From assembly GCA_017481325.1 (NCBI GenBank), contig JAFUPG010000061.1, forward strand, positions 1 to 64,000: a stretch of 64,000 nucleotides of DNA. Reading direction: 5' to 3'. The translations under genes were made by a program, and so were the position numbers. The notes beneath the pieces are model-generated. The model made no database searches. It was not told where the DNA came from and worked only from the letters and a program-made list of their open reading frames with translations. Positions within the stretch are counted from its first letter, which is position 1. Each line of letters opens with the position of its first letter. Positions 22,995 through 31,336 of this stretch are shown here, in pieces. The DNA comes from Oscillospiraceae bacterium (GTDB lineage Bacteria > Bacillota_A > Clostridia > Oscillospirales > Oscillospiraceae).

Positions 22995-23902
22995 TTCTCC
23001 TCACCTCCTGTGAGCTTCTTGCCGGTGGCGGCAAGGAATACGTCGTCCATCTTGCCCTTGGTGATCTCAAAATCCTCAAAGAGCGCAGGATGCTTCAGGA
23101 TCAGTTCCTTTGCGGCTGCGGTGTCGGCCACCGCCACACGGTAGGCATCCCGCAGCGATTCGTAGGGCAGCTCCAGAGCCTTGATTTTCTCCTCGCTGAC
23201 ATTATAGAGGGTGATATAGTCCCCGGCGAAGCGGTTCTTCAGCTCCAGGGGCGTACCGGCGGCGATGCGCTTACCGGCATCGATGATGACCACATAGTCC
23301 GCCTCGGCGGCCTCCTCCATGTAGTGGGTGGTGAGGAAAACCGTCAGGCCGTCCTTCTTCCGCAGGTCGGTGATCACGCTCCAGAGAAGCTTTCTGGTCT
23401 GGGGGTCCAGGCCGGTGGTGGGTTCGTCCAGGATCAGGATCTCCGGCTTGTGCAGCAAGGCACGGGCAATGTCGATCCTGCGGCGCTGGCCGCCGGAGAG
23501 TTTGCCAAGGGTGCGCTTGTAGAGATCTTTGAAGTCCAGCAGTTCTCCCAGTTCCTCCAGACGCTTGTCAAAATCCGCACCGGTGATGCCGTAGAGAGCC
23601 GCACGGCTTCGCAGGTTATCCTGCACGGACAGCGCCTTATCCAGCACACAGTTCTGGAACACGACGCCCAATCTCCGCTTGATCTCATCTCCGTCCCGGT
23701 CGATATCCAGACCGTCCACCAGCACCGTGCCGGCATCCTTCCGCAACTGGCCGCAGAGGATGTGGATGGTGGTGGATTTACCGGCACCGTTGATGCCCAT
23801 GAAGGCAAAGAGTTCGCCCTTCTTCACTTCCAGATCCAGATGATCCACCGCACAGACTTCTTTATAATTCTTGCAAAGTCCCTTGATTTCGATCACAGAC
23901 AT
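22991..23902 (-). CDS. ABC transporter ATP-binding protein
   Basis: A 303-aa ATPase of the DrrA-like exporter group. Walker A is GINGAGKST (about residues 35-43), the signature is LSGGQRRRIDIARALL, Walker B is ILILDEPTTGLDP, and the switch histidine is in FLTTHYMEEA. An extended C-terminal domain (about 215-303) is present, as in drug exporters. It overlaps the TetR gene by 10 bases upstream and the permease by 4 bases downstream, giving a tetR-ATPase-permease operon. Confidence 0.94.
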   Translation of the reverse strand: MSVIEIKGLCKNYKEVCAVDHLDLEVKKGELFAFMGINGAGKSTTIHILCGQLRKDAGTVLVDGLDIDRDGDEIKRRLGVVFQNCVLDKALSVQDNLRSRAALYGITGADFDKRLEELGELLDFKDLYKRTLGKLSGGQRRRIDIARALLHKPEILILDEPTTGLDPQTRKLLWSVITDLRKKDGLTVFLTTHYMEEAAEADYVVIIDAGKRIAAGTPLELKNRFAGDYITLYNVSEEKIKALELPYESLRDAYRVAVADTAAAKELILKHPALFEDFEITKGKMDDVFLAATGKKLTGGEEK

Positions 23903-24459
23903 AGGTTTTCCTCCTGAAAATATTTGATATTTGCGTTAAAATGCTCTGTAAGTAGCTGGCTTGTTTTTTCCTCGTCAATGGGAAAATAGTCCGTGGCAAT
24001 GAGAGAGGCGATACCATGGACATAGAACCACATATGCAGCTGCATATTTCTCGCCTGGGTTTTTGAAATACGGTAGTTTTCCATTAAGACCCGAACGGCT
24101 TTCTCATCGTCCTGAAGAGCGGCACGCTCCGCACTGCGGTCACGCATATACAGCAGGCGGAAAAGCTCCCCCTCTTCGGCGGCATAGCGAATATAGGCCA
24201 TGCCAATAGCCTTGTAGGGCGGATAGCGTCCCTCTCTTAAAAGCCGATCGGTAAAGGCATCGAAATGTCGCTGCGCTGCCAGAATAAGGGCATTTTGCAG
24301 TTCCTCCATGCTGTCAAAAAGGCCAAAGATCACCTTGGAGGAGGCATGGAGTGCCTCTGCTACCCTTCTGGCAGTGACGGCATCCCGACCTTCCTTGCGA
24401 ACCAGCTCCAGGCTTGCAGAGAGGATCTGCTCTTTGGTAAATTTGAATTTTGGCGGCAA
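23893..24459 (-). CDS. TetR/AcrR-family repressor of the ABC exporter
   Basis: A 188-aa regulator. I place the start at TTG 24459 (reading PPKFKFTKEQILSASLELV), 7-8 bases after GGAGGAGG; a GTG at 24465 is too close to that site. The HTH spans about residues 8-52 (ARRVAEALHASSKVIFGLFDSM), and the C-terminal helices form the ligand/dimer domain. An ideal promoter lies at 24511-24539. A large palindrome covers the transcription start, so autoregulation of the whole operon is expected, with the exported compound as the likely inducer. Confidence 0.88.
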   Translation of the reverse strand: MPPKFKFTKEQILSASLELVRKEGRDAVTARRVAEALHASSKVIFGLFDSMEELQNALILAAQRHFDAFTDRLLREGRYPPYKAIGMAYIRYAAEEGELFRLLYMRDRSAERAALQDDEKAVRVLMENYRISKTQARNMQLHMWFYVHGIASLIATDYFPIDEEKTSQLLTEHFNANIKYFQEENLCL

Positions 24460-24478
24460 AATCACACCTCCTCCAAGT

Positions 24479-24510
24479 AAGCAACAAGCGTTGCGCAACA
24501 ACTGTTGCTT
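24479..24510. promoter_or_regulatory. Palindromic operator of the tetR-ABC operon
   Basis: Outer arms AAGCAACA / TGTTGCTT (24479-24486, 24503-24510) enclose an inner GTTGCGCAAC palindrome (24490-24499). It starts immediately downstream of the -10 box, a repressor position. Confidence 0.65.
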
Positions 24511-24539
24511 ATTATACACACAAAAGTCTCTCCTGTCAA
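24511..24539 (-). promoter_or_regulatory. Sigma-A promoter of the tetR-ABC operon
   Basis: Both boxes are consensus on the minus strand: TTGACA (24534-24539), 17 bases, TATAAT (24511-24516). Confidence 0.85.
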
Positions 24540-24551
24540 GAGGGGCTTTGC

Positions 24552-26768
24552 TTATTTGCTTTTCTTCAGCATTTTTCTTGTGCCTCGGAGGGGGTGGCGG
24601 TTCAGGATGTCGATGAGACCCCGGATCTGTACGATGGACAGCACCTTGCTCATGGAGATGGCACGGAGGGGATAGTCGTAAAGGCTGTTTTTCATGATCA
24701 GCAGCACGGCCTCGTCGGAGGCATACTGCTTCAGGGCCACCTTCAGCATGATTTTCAGCAGAATTCGGCCTAAGAAGTACTCCTTCAGGTCGCTGATGGT
24801 GCTGTTTTCGTGGAAGGGTTTGGAAATATGATTGGTTTGGGGCAGACCCTCCGGGAAGAGGGCAGCGAAGTCCTCGTCGGTGACGGCGAGCTTCTTTTTG
24901 TTTGTCAATTCCCTATAAGACGAAGGAATGGCGCAGGTGGCTTTCTCCCCTTCCAAGGTCAGGGGCAGGACAGAGGAAATCTCCCTGGAGGATGTGCCCA
25001 CCAGAAGCTCATATTCTCCTGCCTCGATCTTGCGGGATTTGCTCTGTACATCATAGTACGTAAATGCCTCCGTGGGGAGAAACAGCTCTACTGTTTTCGC
25101 CTCGTCCGGCTGCAGGTCTACTCTCTGAAATGCCTTCAGTTCCTTCTCGGGGCGCAGGATGGCGCTGTTTTTCTTATGTACATAGAGCTGCACCACCTCC
25201 GAGCCTGCCATTTTGCCCGTATTTTCCAAGCGAAGGCGTACCGTATAGCCACCCTCCGCAGAAGACAGCGCTGCCTGTTCCAGCTTGAACTTGGTATAGC
25301 TCAAACCGTAGCCAAAGGGATAGGCCGGTTCTATTTCGGCGGTATCGAACCAGCGGTAGCCCACAAAGAGGCTCTCCCGATACTCCGTGCGGAAGCTGTC
25401 ATAGCCGAAATAGGGAAGGGATGCCACGTCCTCTACGGCCTTCGGCCAGGTCTCGGCCAGCTTGCCGCCGGGGACTGCCCTGCCCGTAAGCAGATTGGCG
25501 CAGGCCTTGCCCATGGCTTCGCCCCCTAAGTACATCAGCAGCACAGCCTTTACCTTATCCGATTTGGGCAGCTGCACCGGAGCGCCGCAGGAGACGATCA
25601 GAACCGTATTGGGGTTCGCCTCGCTCACCGCCTCAATGAGGCGCAGATGGCTCCGGGGCAGCCCCAAGGTCTCACGGTCAAAGCCCTCACTCTCCATGCG
25701 CTCGGGAAGTCCGGCAAAGATCAGGGCGCAGTCCTTTTCTTTCGCCAGAGCAACCGCTGCACGGATCTTCTCCTCATCGGGCTCCAGTTCCTCCGAACCG
25801 TAGCCCTCGGAATACGCAACATTGAGGCCGCTGTTTTTCAACTCTTCATAGGGCAGATCCACCTGCATGGGGGCGATATGGCTGCTGCCTGCCCCCTGAT
25901 AGCGAGGCGCCATGGCAAAGCCGCCCAACACCGCCACGCTCAAATTGGGATTCAGGGGAAGAATGTCGTCTTCGTTCTTCAGCAGGACGGCGGAGCGCTC
26001 CGCCGCCTTCTGCGCCAGCGTGTGGTGAGCGGAGAAATCACAGGGTGTTTTCTCCACGGCCTTATCCCACAGATGAAGGATGCGCTCCACGCAGCGATCC
26101 ACTGCCTCCTCCGAAAGCCGTCCCTCCTGCACTGCACGGAGAATATCCTGATCATGCTCCGAGCCTACATAGGGCATCTCCAGATCCAGGCCTGCCTCTA
26201 CACCGGCGGCTCGGTCGCTGACAGCGCCCCAGTCGGAGATCACTGCGCCTTCAAAGCCCCACTCTTTTCTCAAAATCTGATCCAGCAGCAGTGGATTCTC
26301 ACTGGAGAAAACACCGTTGAGCTGATTGTAGCTGCACATCACCGCCCCGGGCTTGGCAGTTTTCACCGCATGGGCGAAGGCCGGCAAATACAGGTCATGC
26401 AAGGCACGTACGTCCACCACGGAGTCATTGATGAGGCGGGCTTTTTCCTGATTATTGGCGGCAAAATGCTTCAGACAGGCTCTGACACCTTCGGATTGTA
26501 AGCCCCGGATCCAGGCCGCCGAAAGTTCGCCGGACAGATGGGGATCTTCGGAAAAATACTCAAAATTGCGGCCGCAATAGGGATGGCGCTTGATGTTGGT
26601 TCCCGGGCCTAAGACCATGGAGATCCCCATGCTCTTTGCCTCTCGGGCAATAGCTGCGCCCAGTTGCTCCAAAAGCGCCGGATCAAAGGAGCAGGCAGTT
26701 GCCGAGGCCGTGGGAAAACAGGTGGATTTTTCGCCCTGGAAAACAGGTGGATTTTTCGCCCTGTGCAT
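24552..26768 (-). CDS. Glycoside hydrolase family 3 beta-glucosidase-like protein, 5'-truncated (likely pseudogene)
   Basis: A 738-codon frame. GH3 features: NIKRHPYCGRNFEYFSEDP, LKHFAANNQE, the nucleophile Asp in VISDWGAVSDR (near residue 180), a C-terminal alpha/beta sandwich domain, and a fibronectin-III-like end (YPFGYGLSYTKF...GSEVVQLYVHKK). Clostridial GH3 enzymes normally begin with about 60-75 more residues, including a TDGPHG-type motif; here the frame joins the family only at STCFPTASATACSFD. The first codons come from a 25-bp tandem duplication that changes frame, and no ribosome site precedes the ATG. The start codon itself lies in the -35 box of the divergent hutH promoter. The 5' end therefore appears deleted, and a functional enzyme is unlikely. 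Confidence 0.8.
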   Translation of the reverse strand: MHRAKNPPVFQGEKSTCFPTASATACSFDPALLEQLGAAIAREAKSMGISMVLGPGTNIKRHPYCGRNFEYFSEDPHLSGELSAAWIRGLQSEGVRACLKHFAANNQEKARLINDSVVDVRALHDLYLPAFAHAVKTAKPGAVMCSYNQLNGVFSSENPLLLDQILRKEWGFEGAVISDWGAVSDRAAGVEAGLDLEMPYVGSEHDQDILRAVQEGRLSEEAVDRCVERILHLWDKAVEKTPCDFSAHHTLAQKAAERSAVLLKNEDDILPLNPNLSVAVLGGFAMAPRYQGAGSSHIAPMQVDLPYEELKNSGLNVAYSEGYGSEELEPDEEKIRAAVALAKEKDCALIFAGLPERMESEGFDRETLGLPRSHLRLIEAVSEANPNTVLIVSCGAPVQLPKSDKVKAVLLMYLGGEAMGKACANLLTGRAVPGGKLAETWPKAVEDVASLPYFGYDSFRTEYRESLFVGYRWFDTAEIEPAYPFGYGLSYTKFKLEQAALSSAEGGYTVRLRLENTGKMAGSEVVQLYVHKKNSAILRPEKELKAFQRVDLQPDEAKTVELFLPTEAFTYYDVQSKSRKIEAGEYELLVGTSSREISSVLPLTLEGEKATCAIPSSYRELTNKKKLAVTDEDFAALFPEGLPQTNHISKPFHENSTISDLKEYFLGRILLKIMLKVALKQYASDEAVLLIMKNSLYDYPLRAISMSKVLSIVQIRGLIDILNRHPLRGTRKMLKKSK
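26713..26762. repeat. Exact 25-bp tandem duplication at the truncated GH3 end
   Basis: Two perfect copies of a 25-base unit beginning GGAAAACAGGTGGATTTTTC sit head to tail. Because 25 is not a multiple of three, the copies are read in different frames by the GH3 gene. Confidence 0.9.
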
Positions 26769-26796
26769 TGACTTGCCACAGAAAATTCGTTATAAT
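26768..26796 (+). promoter_or_regulatory. Sigma-A promoter of the hut operon
   Basis: TTGACT (26768-26773) and TATAAT (26791-26796) are spaced by exactly 17 bases, about 60 bases upstream of the hutH start. Confidence 0.8.
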
Positions 26797-26857
26797 ATAT
26801 GCTGTATAATTGTCAAATTATGGGCTTTTCTCAGAAAAGCGAAGGGAGTTTTTGTTT

Positions 26858-28378
26858 ATGATCCAGCTCAATGGCGTTGGCCTGACGATCGAAGATGTGG
26901 TAAAGGTGGCGAGAGACCGTGTGCCTGTTTGCATTTCCCAGGAGGCAAAGGAGAGAACGGTTCGCACCCGTGAATATGTAGAGAAAAAAGTCTCCGAACG
27001 TGCGGTGATCTACGGCATCACCACCGGCTTCGGCAAGTTCTCCGATACGCTGATCTCTGCCGAGCAGACCTCTCGGCTGCAGAAGAATCTGATTATGTCC
27101 CATGCCTGTGCCGTGGGCAAGCCCCTGGCCACGGAGACCGTCCGTGCCGCCATGCTGCTGCGAGCCAACTCTCTGAGCCACGGCAATTCCGGCATCCGTC
27201 TGACCACCCTCCAGACTCTGGTGGATATGCTCAACAAGGGTGTCCATCCCATTGTGCCACGTCAGGGCTCTCTGGGTGCCAGCGGTGATTTGGCGCCCCT
27301 GTCCCACATCGTGCTGGTCATGCTGGGCGAGGGTGAAGCAGAATATGAAGGTCAGATCCTCCCCGGCAAGGAGGCCATGAACAAGGCCGGTATTCCCACC
27401 GTGGAGCTGGCCGCCAAAGAGGGGCTCTGCCTCATCAACGGCACCCAGGTTATGAGCGCCATCGGCTGTCTTGCCGTTTACGATGCCATGAAGCTGGCCA
27501 CCGTGGCAGACATTGCCGCCGCCCTCACCTCTGAGGCGCTGTTGGGCATCACCATCGCCTATGACGAAAAAGCCCATCTGCTGCGCCCCCATCAGGGTCA
27601 GCTTCAAAGCGCCGCCAATCTCCGTGCCCTTCTGAAGGACAGCAACCTCAGCCACCGTACCCGTCTGGATCGGGTGCAGGATGCCTATTCCCTGCGCTGT
27701 GTGCCCCAGGTACACGGTGCCAGCCGTGATGCCATCGGCTATGCCTACAACGCCCTGACTGCGGAGATCAACTCCGTCACCGATAATCCCCTGATTTTCC
27801 CCGAGGAGGACGAGACCATCTCCTGCGGCCATTTCCACGGGCAGCCCATTGCTCTGGCCATGGATTTCCTGGGCATCGCCCTCAGCGAGTATGCCAATAT
27901 CTCCGAGCGGCGCATTGAGCGGCTGGTGAATCCCCAGCTCTCCGGTCTGCCTGCCTTCCTGGTTCACGACGGCGGCATCAACTCCGGCTTTATGATCGCC
28001 CAGTATGTGGCGGCCAGCCTGGTCTCCGAGAACAAGGTCAATGCCCATCCTGCCAGCGTGGACTCCATTCCCTCCTCTGCCAACCAGGAGGATCACGTTT
28101 CCATGGGTACCACAGCCGCCCGTAAGGCCCTGGCCATTCTGGAAAATGCGCAGCGTGTGCTGGGCATTGAACTGATGGCAGCCACCCAGGGCATCTCCTT
28201 CCGTGGCGAGGAGAAGATGTCCCCCGTGACAAGAAAGATCTTTGCCCACGTCCGCAAGCAGATCCCCTTTGTGGAGCAGGATATGATCATGTACCCCGAG
28301 CTGAATAAAGCCTTCGAAATGATCAAGGACGAGAGTCTGTACCATATTGCCAAGGAAGCCTGCCCCGAACTGAATTAA
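26858..28378 (+). CDS. hutH: Histidine ammonia-lyase
   Basis: A 506-aa enzyme that deaminates histidine to urocanate. The self-formed MIO cofactor comes from the Ala-Ser-Gly in GSLGASGDLAPLSHIVL (near residue 140). YGITTGFGKF near residue 50 and SVTDNPLIF are standard for the family. The start is the ATG after GAAGGGAG. It is the first gene of a five-gene operon (hutH-hutU-ftcD-hutI-fchA) with short gaps. The sequence is complete with no damage seen. Confidence 0.97.
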   Translation: MIQLNGVGLTIEDVVKVARDRVPVCISQEAKERTVRTREYVEKKVSERAVIYGITTGFGKFSDTLISAEQTSRLQKNLIMSHACAVGKPLATETVRAAMLLRANSLSHGNSGIRLTTLQTLVDMLNKGVHPIVPRQGSLGASGDLAPLSHIVLVMLGEGEAEYEGQILPGKEAMNKAGIPTVELAAKEGLCLINGTQVMSAIGCLAVYDAMKLATVADIAAALTSEALLGITIAYDEKAHLLRPHQGQLQSAANLRALLKDSNLSHRTRLDRVQDAYSLRCVPQVHGASRDAIGYAYNALTAEINSVTDNPLIFPEEDETISCGHFHGQPIALAMDFLGIALSEYANISERRIERLVNPQLSGLPAFLVHDGGINSGFMIAQYVAASLVSENKVNAHPASVDSIPSSANQEDHVSMGTTAARKALAILENAQRVLGIELMAATQGISFRGEEKMSPVTRKIFAHVRKQIPFVEQDMIMYPELNKAFEMIKDESLYHIAKEACPELN

Positions 28379-28393
28379 GGAGGAATAGGAAGA

Positions 28394-29662
28394 ATGAACG
28401 ATTCCATTGCCCGTGCCATGACCATTAAGCTCCCGTCGGAGCTGCCCGAATATCCCGCCTTTCAGGAGGGCATTCGCCGTGCGCCTGACCGTGGCTTCTG
28501 CCTGAGCAAGGAGCAGACCAAGATCGCCCTGAAGAACGCTCTGCGCTATGTGCCCGAAGAGCTGCACGAGACGCTGGCGCCCGAATTCTTAGAAGAACTG
28601 CGTACCCGTGGACGGGTCTATGCCTACCGTTTCCGTCCCGAAGGCCGCATCTACGGCAAGCCCATTGAGGAGTACAAGGGCAAATGCGTAGAGGGCAAGG
28701 CCTTCCAGGTGATGATCGACAACAATCTGGATTTTGAAGTGGCACTGTATCCCTATGAGCTGGTTACCTATGGTGAAACCGGCCAGCCCTGCCAGAACTG
28801 GCTGCAGTACCGCCTGCTGAAAATGTATCTGGAAGAGCTGACCGAGGATACCACCTTAGTGGTGGAATCCGGCCATCCCCTGGGGCTGTTCCCCTCCCGT
28901 CCCGAAGCCCCCCGTGTGATCATTACCAATGCTCTGATGGTGGGTCTCTTCGACAACCTGAAGGACTGGGAGATTGCCGAGCAGATGGGCGTTGCCAACT
29001 ACGGCCAGATGACCGCCGGTGGCTGGATGTACATCGGACCCCAGGGCATTGTCCACGGCACTTTTAACACCATTCTGGGCGCAGGCCGCAAGTATCTCGG
29101 TGTCAGCGAGGACGGGGATCTGAAGGGTATCACCTTCGTCTCCTCCGGTCTGGGCGGCATGAGCGGCGCACAGCCCAAGGCTGCCAATATTGCAGGAGCC
29201 GTGGGCATCTTTGCCGAGGTGGATCGCTCCCGTATCCAGACCCGCTACGATCAGGGCTGGGTGGAGGTGATCTCCGACAATTTGGAGGAGATCTTTGCTC
29301 TGGCAAAGGAGAAGAAGGAGAAGTTGGAGAGCGTTTCCATTGCCTATCACGGCAATATTGTTGACCTGCTGGAATATGCCGTGAAAACCGGCTTCCACAT
29401 TGACCTGCTCTCCGACCAGACCTCCTGCCACAATGCCTATAACGGCGGCTACTGCCCCGTGGGCTACAGCTTCGAGGAGCGCACCCGTATGCTGTCTGAG
29501 GACAGAGAGGGCTTCAAGAAGGCCGTCGATGCCTCCTTCCGCCGCCATTTTGACGCTATCTGCACCCTGGTCAAGGATGGCACTTACTTCTTTGACTACG
29601 GCAATTCCTTTATGAAGAGTGTCTACGACTCCGGCATCACGGAGATCTCCAAAACGGCGTAG
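28394..29662 (+). CDS. hutU: Urocanate hydratase, N-terminal part (gene split by a frameshift)
   Basis: 422 codons covering about the first 60% of the enzyme that hydrates urocanate to imidazolonepropionate using tightly bound NAD. FNTILGAGRKYLG and the nucleotide-binding stretch FVSSGLGGMSGAQPKAANIAG (near residue 255) fit the family. The frame ends at EISKTA followed by a stop. If the A4 run at 29651-29654 had one more A, translation would continue as SKNGVDDKDGFIFPSYVED into the next frame. The intact gene would span 28394-30408 (671 aa), matching the long HutU form of anaerobic Firmicutes. Either a real frameshift mutation or a sequence error; no programmed-frameshift signal is obvious. 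Confidence 0.9.
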   Translation: MNDSIARAMTIKLPSELPEYPAFQEGIRRAPDRGFCLSKEQTKIALKNALRYVPEELHETLAPEFLEELRTRGRVYAYRFRPEGRIYGKPIEEYKGKCVEGKAFQVMIDNNLDFEVALYPYELVTYGETGQPCQNWLQYRLLKMYLEELTEDTTLVVESGHPLGLFPSRPEAPRVIITNALMVGLFDNLKDWEIAEQMGVANYGQMTAGGWMYIGPQGIVHGTFNTILGAGRKYLGVSEDGDLKGITFVSSGLGGMSGAQPKAANIAGAVGIFAEVDRSRIQTRYDQGWVEVISDNLEEIFALAKEKKEKLESVSIAYHGNIVDLLEYAVKTGFHIDLLSDQTSCHNAYNGGYCPVGYSFEERTRMLSEDREGFKKAVDASFRRHFDAICTLVKDGTYFFDYGNSFMKSVYDSGITEISKTA

Positions 29663-29694
29663 ACGACAAGGACGGTTTTATTTTCCCCTCCTAT

Positions 29695-30408
29695 GTGGAG
29701 GATATTATGGGACCCGAGCTCTTTGACTACGGCTACGGCCCCTTCCGCTGGGTCTGCCTCTCCGGCAAGCACGAGGATCTGGTAAAGACCGACCACGCTG
29801 CCATGGACTGCATCGACCCCAACCGCCGCTGGCAGGATCGGGATAACTACTGCTGGATCCGGGATGCGGAGCAGAACCGTCTCGTGGTGGGTACCCAGGC
29901 CCGTATCCTCTACCAGGATGCGGAGGGTCGCTGCCACATTGCCCTGCGTTTCAATGAGATGGTGCGCAAGGGCGAGATCGGCCCCGTGATGCTGGGCAGA
30001 GATCACCACGATGTCTCCGGCACGGACTCCCCCTTCCGTGAGACCGCCAACATTAAAGACGGCTCTAACGTTATGGCAGATATGGCGGTGCAGTGCTTCG
30101 CCGGTAATGCCGCCCGTGGCATGAGCCTCATCGCCTTGCATAACGGCGGCGGCGTGGGCATTGGCAAGTCCATTAACGGCGGCTTCGGTCTGGTACTGGA
30201 CGGCAGTGAGCGTGTGGATGAAGTCATCCGCTCCAGCCTAATGTGGGACGTCATGGGCGGCGTTGCCCGCCGTGCCTGGGCGAGAAATCCCCACTCCATT
30301 GAGACCGTTCTCAGCTACAACGAAAATCAGAAGGGCAAAGCTCATGTCACCATTCCCTATCTGTGCAGGGATGAACTGATCGATGCCCAGGTAGATGCTA
30401 TTTTCTAA
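29695..30408 (+). CDS. hutU: Urocanate hydratase, C-terminal part (gene split by a frameshift)
   Basis: The frame opens at GTG 29695, but the homology extends upstream to the frameshift at 29651. It carries the HutU C-terminal core: MLGRDHHDVSGTDSPFRET, NIKDGSNVMAD and the highly conserved ALHNGGGVGIGKSINGGFG near residue 145. No credible ribosome site precedes the GTG, so this piece is not an independent gene; it is the rest of the frame at 28394. On its own it lacks the NAD-binding domain. Confidence 0.88.
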   Translation: MEDIMGPELFDYGYGPFRWVCLSGKHEDLVKTDHAAMDCIDPNRRWQDRDNYCWIRDAEQNRLVVGTQARILYQDAEGRCHIALRFNEMVRKGEIGPVMLGRDHHDVSGTDSPFRETANIKDGSNVMADMAVQCFAGNAARGMSLIALHNGGGVGIGKSINGGFGLVLDGSERVDEVIRSSLMWDVMGGVARRAWARNPHSIETVLSYNENQKGKAHVTIPYLCRDELIDAQVDAIF

Positions 30409-30423
30409 GGGAGGTTAATTCCG

Positions 30424-31323
30424 ATGGCAAAAATCGTTGAATGTGTTCCCAACATTTCCGAAGGCCGCCGCAAGGATGTGATCGAAGCCTGCGTGGATCA
30501 GATCCGCCAGACCCCCGGTGTCACGCTGCTGGACTACAGCTCCGACGAGAGCCACAACCGTTCCGTCATCACCTTTATGGGAAGCCCCGAGGGTGTGCAG
30601 GAGGCAGCGGTAAAGCTGGCAAAGAAGGCAGCAGAGCTGATCGACCTGACCAAGCACACAGGCGAGCATCCTCGTATGGGTGCGGTGGACGTGATCCCCT
30701 TTATTCCCATCCGTGAGATCAGCACCGAGGAGTGCATTGAGCTCTCCAAGCAGACCGCTCGGCGGATCTGGGAAGAGGCTAAGATGCCCGTATTCCTCTA
30801 TGAGAGTTCTGCCTCTGCGCCCCACCGTCAGAATCTGGCCGCTGTCCGCAAGGGACAGTTCGAGGGCATGGCGGAGAAGGTTCTGCTCCCGGAGTGGGAG
30901 CCGGATTTCGGCGGCAGAACGATTCACCCCACCGCAGGCACTGTGGCTGTGGGCGTAAGACCCTTCCTGGTGGCCTATAATATCAACCTCTCCACCTCCG
31001 ATGTCAGCGTAGCCAAAGCCATTGCCGGGATCATCCGGGAGAAAAACGGCGGCCTGCACTGCGTAAAGGCTCTGGGTCTTTACATCGAGGAGCGGGACAT
31101 GGCTCAGGTCTCCATCAATATGACTGATTGCAATGTGACTCCCCTTTACCGTGTGGTGGAGCTGGTGCGTGCCGAGGCGAAGCGCTACGGCGTCAGCATC
31201 ATCGGCACGGAGGTCGTGGGTCTGACCCCCTTGAAGTTCCTCATTGACAGCGCAGAGTATTACCTGCAGCTGGAGAATTTCGATGCCGACCGTCAGGTGT
31301 TGGAAAGCCATATGCTGAAGTAA
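30424..31323 (+). CDS. ftcD: Glutamate formimidoyltransferase
   Basis: A 299-aa enzyme that moves the formimino group of N-formiminoglutamate to tetrahydrofolate, releasing glutamate. The N-terminal IVECVPNISEGRRKDVIEAC, the active-site region KHTGEHPRMGAVDVIPFIPI (near residue 85) and TDCNVTPLYRVVELV are the family signature. It is the transferase domain only; the cyclodeaminase partner is the separate fchA gene downstream, whereas mammalian FTCD fuses both. The AAGGGAGG site and 15-base gap place it in the hut operon. Confidence 0.95.
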   Translation: MAKIVECVPNISEGRRKDVIEACVDQIRQTPGVTLLDYSSDESHNRSVITFMGSPEGVQEAAVKLAKKAAELIDLTKHTGEHPRMGAVDVIPFIPIREISTEECIELSKQTARRIWEEAKMPVFLYESSASAPHRQNLAAVRKGQFEGMAEKVLLPEWEPDFGGRTIHPTAGTVAVGVRPFLVAYNINLSTSDVSVAKAIAGIIREKNGGLHCVKALGLYIEERDMAQVSINMTDCNVTPLYRVVELVRAEAKRYGVSIIGTEVVGLTPLKFLIDSAEYYLQLENFDADRQVLESHMLK

Positions 31324-31336
31324 GGAGGTTCCCTCT

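Noticed and set aside
26831..28567. Long minus-strand frame over hutH
   Set aside because: The product is low-complexity Gly/His/Gln-rich with no family features. The plus strand codes a complete histidine ammonia-lyase with the MIO motif.
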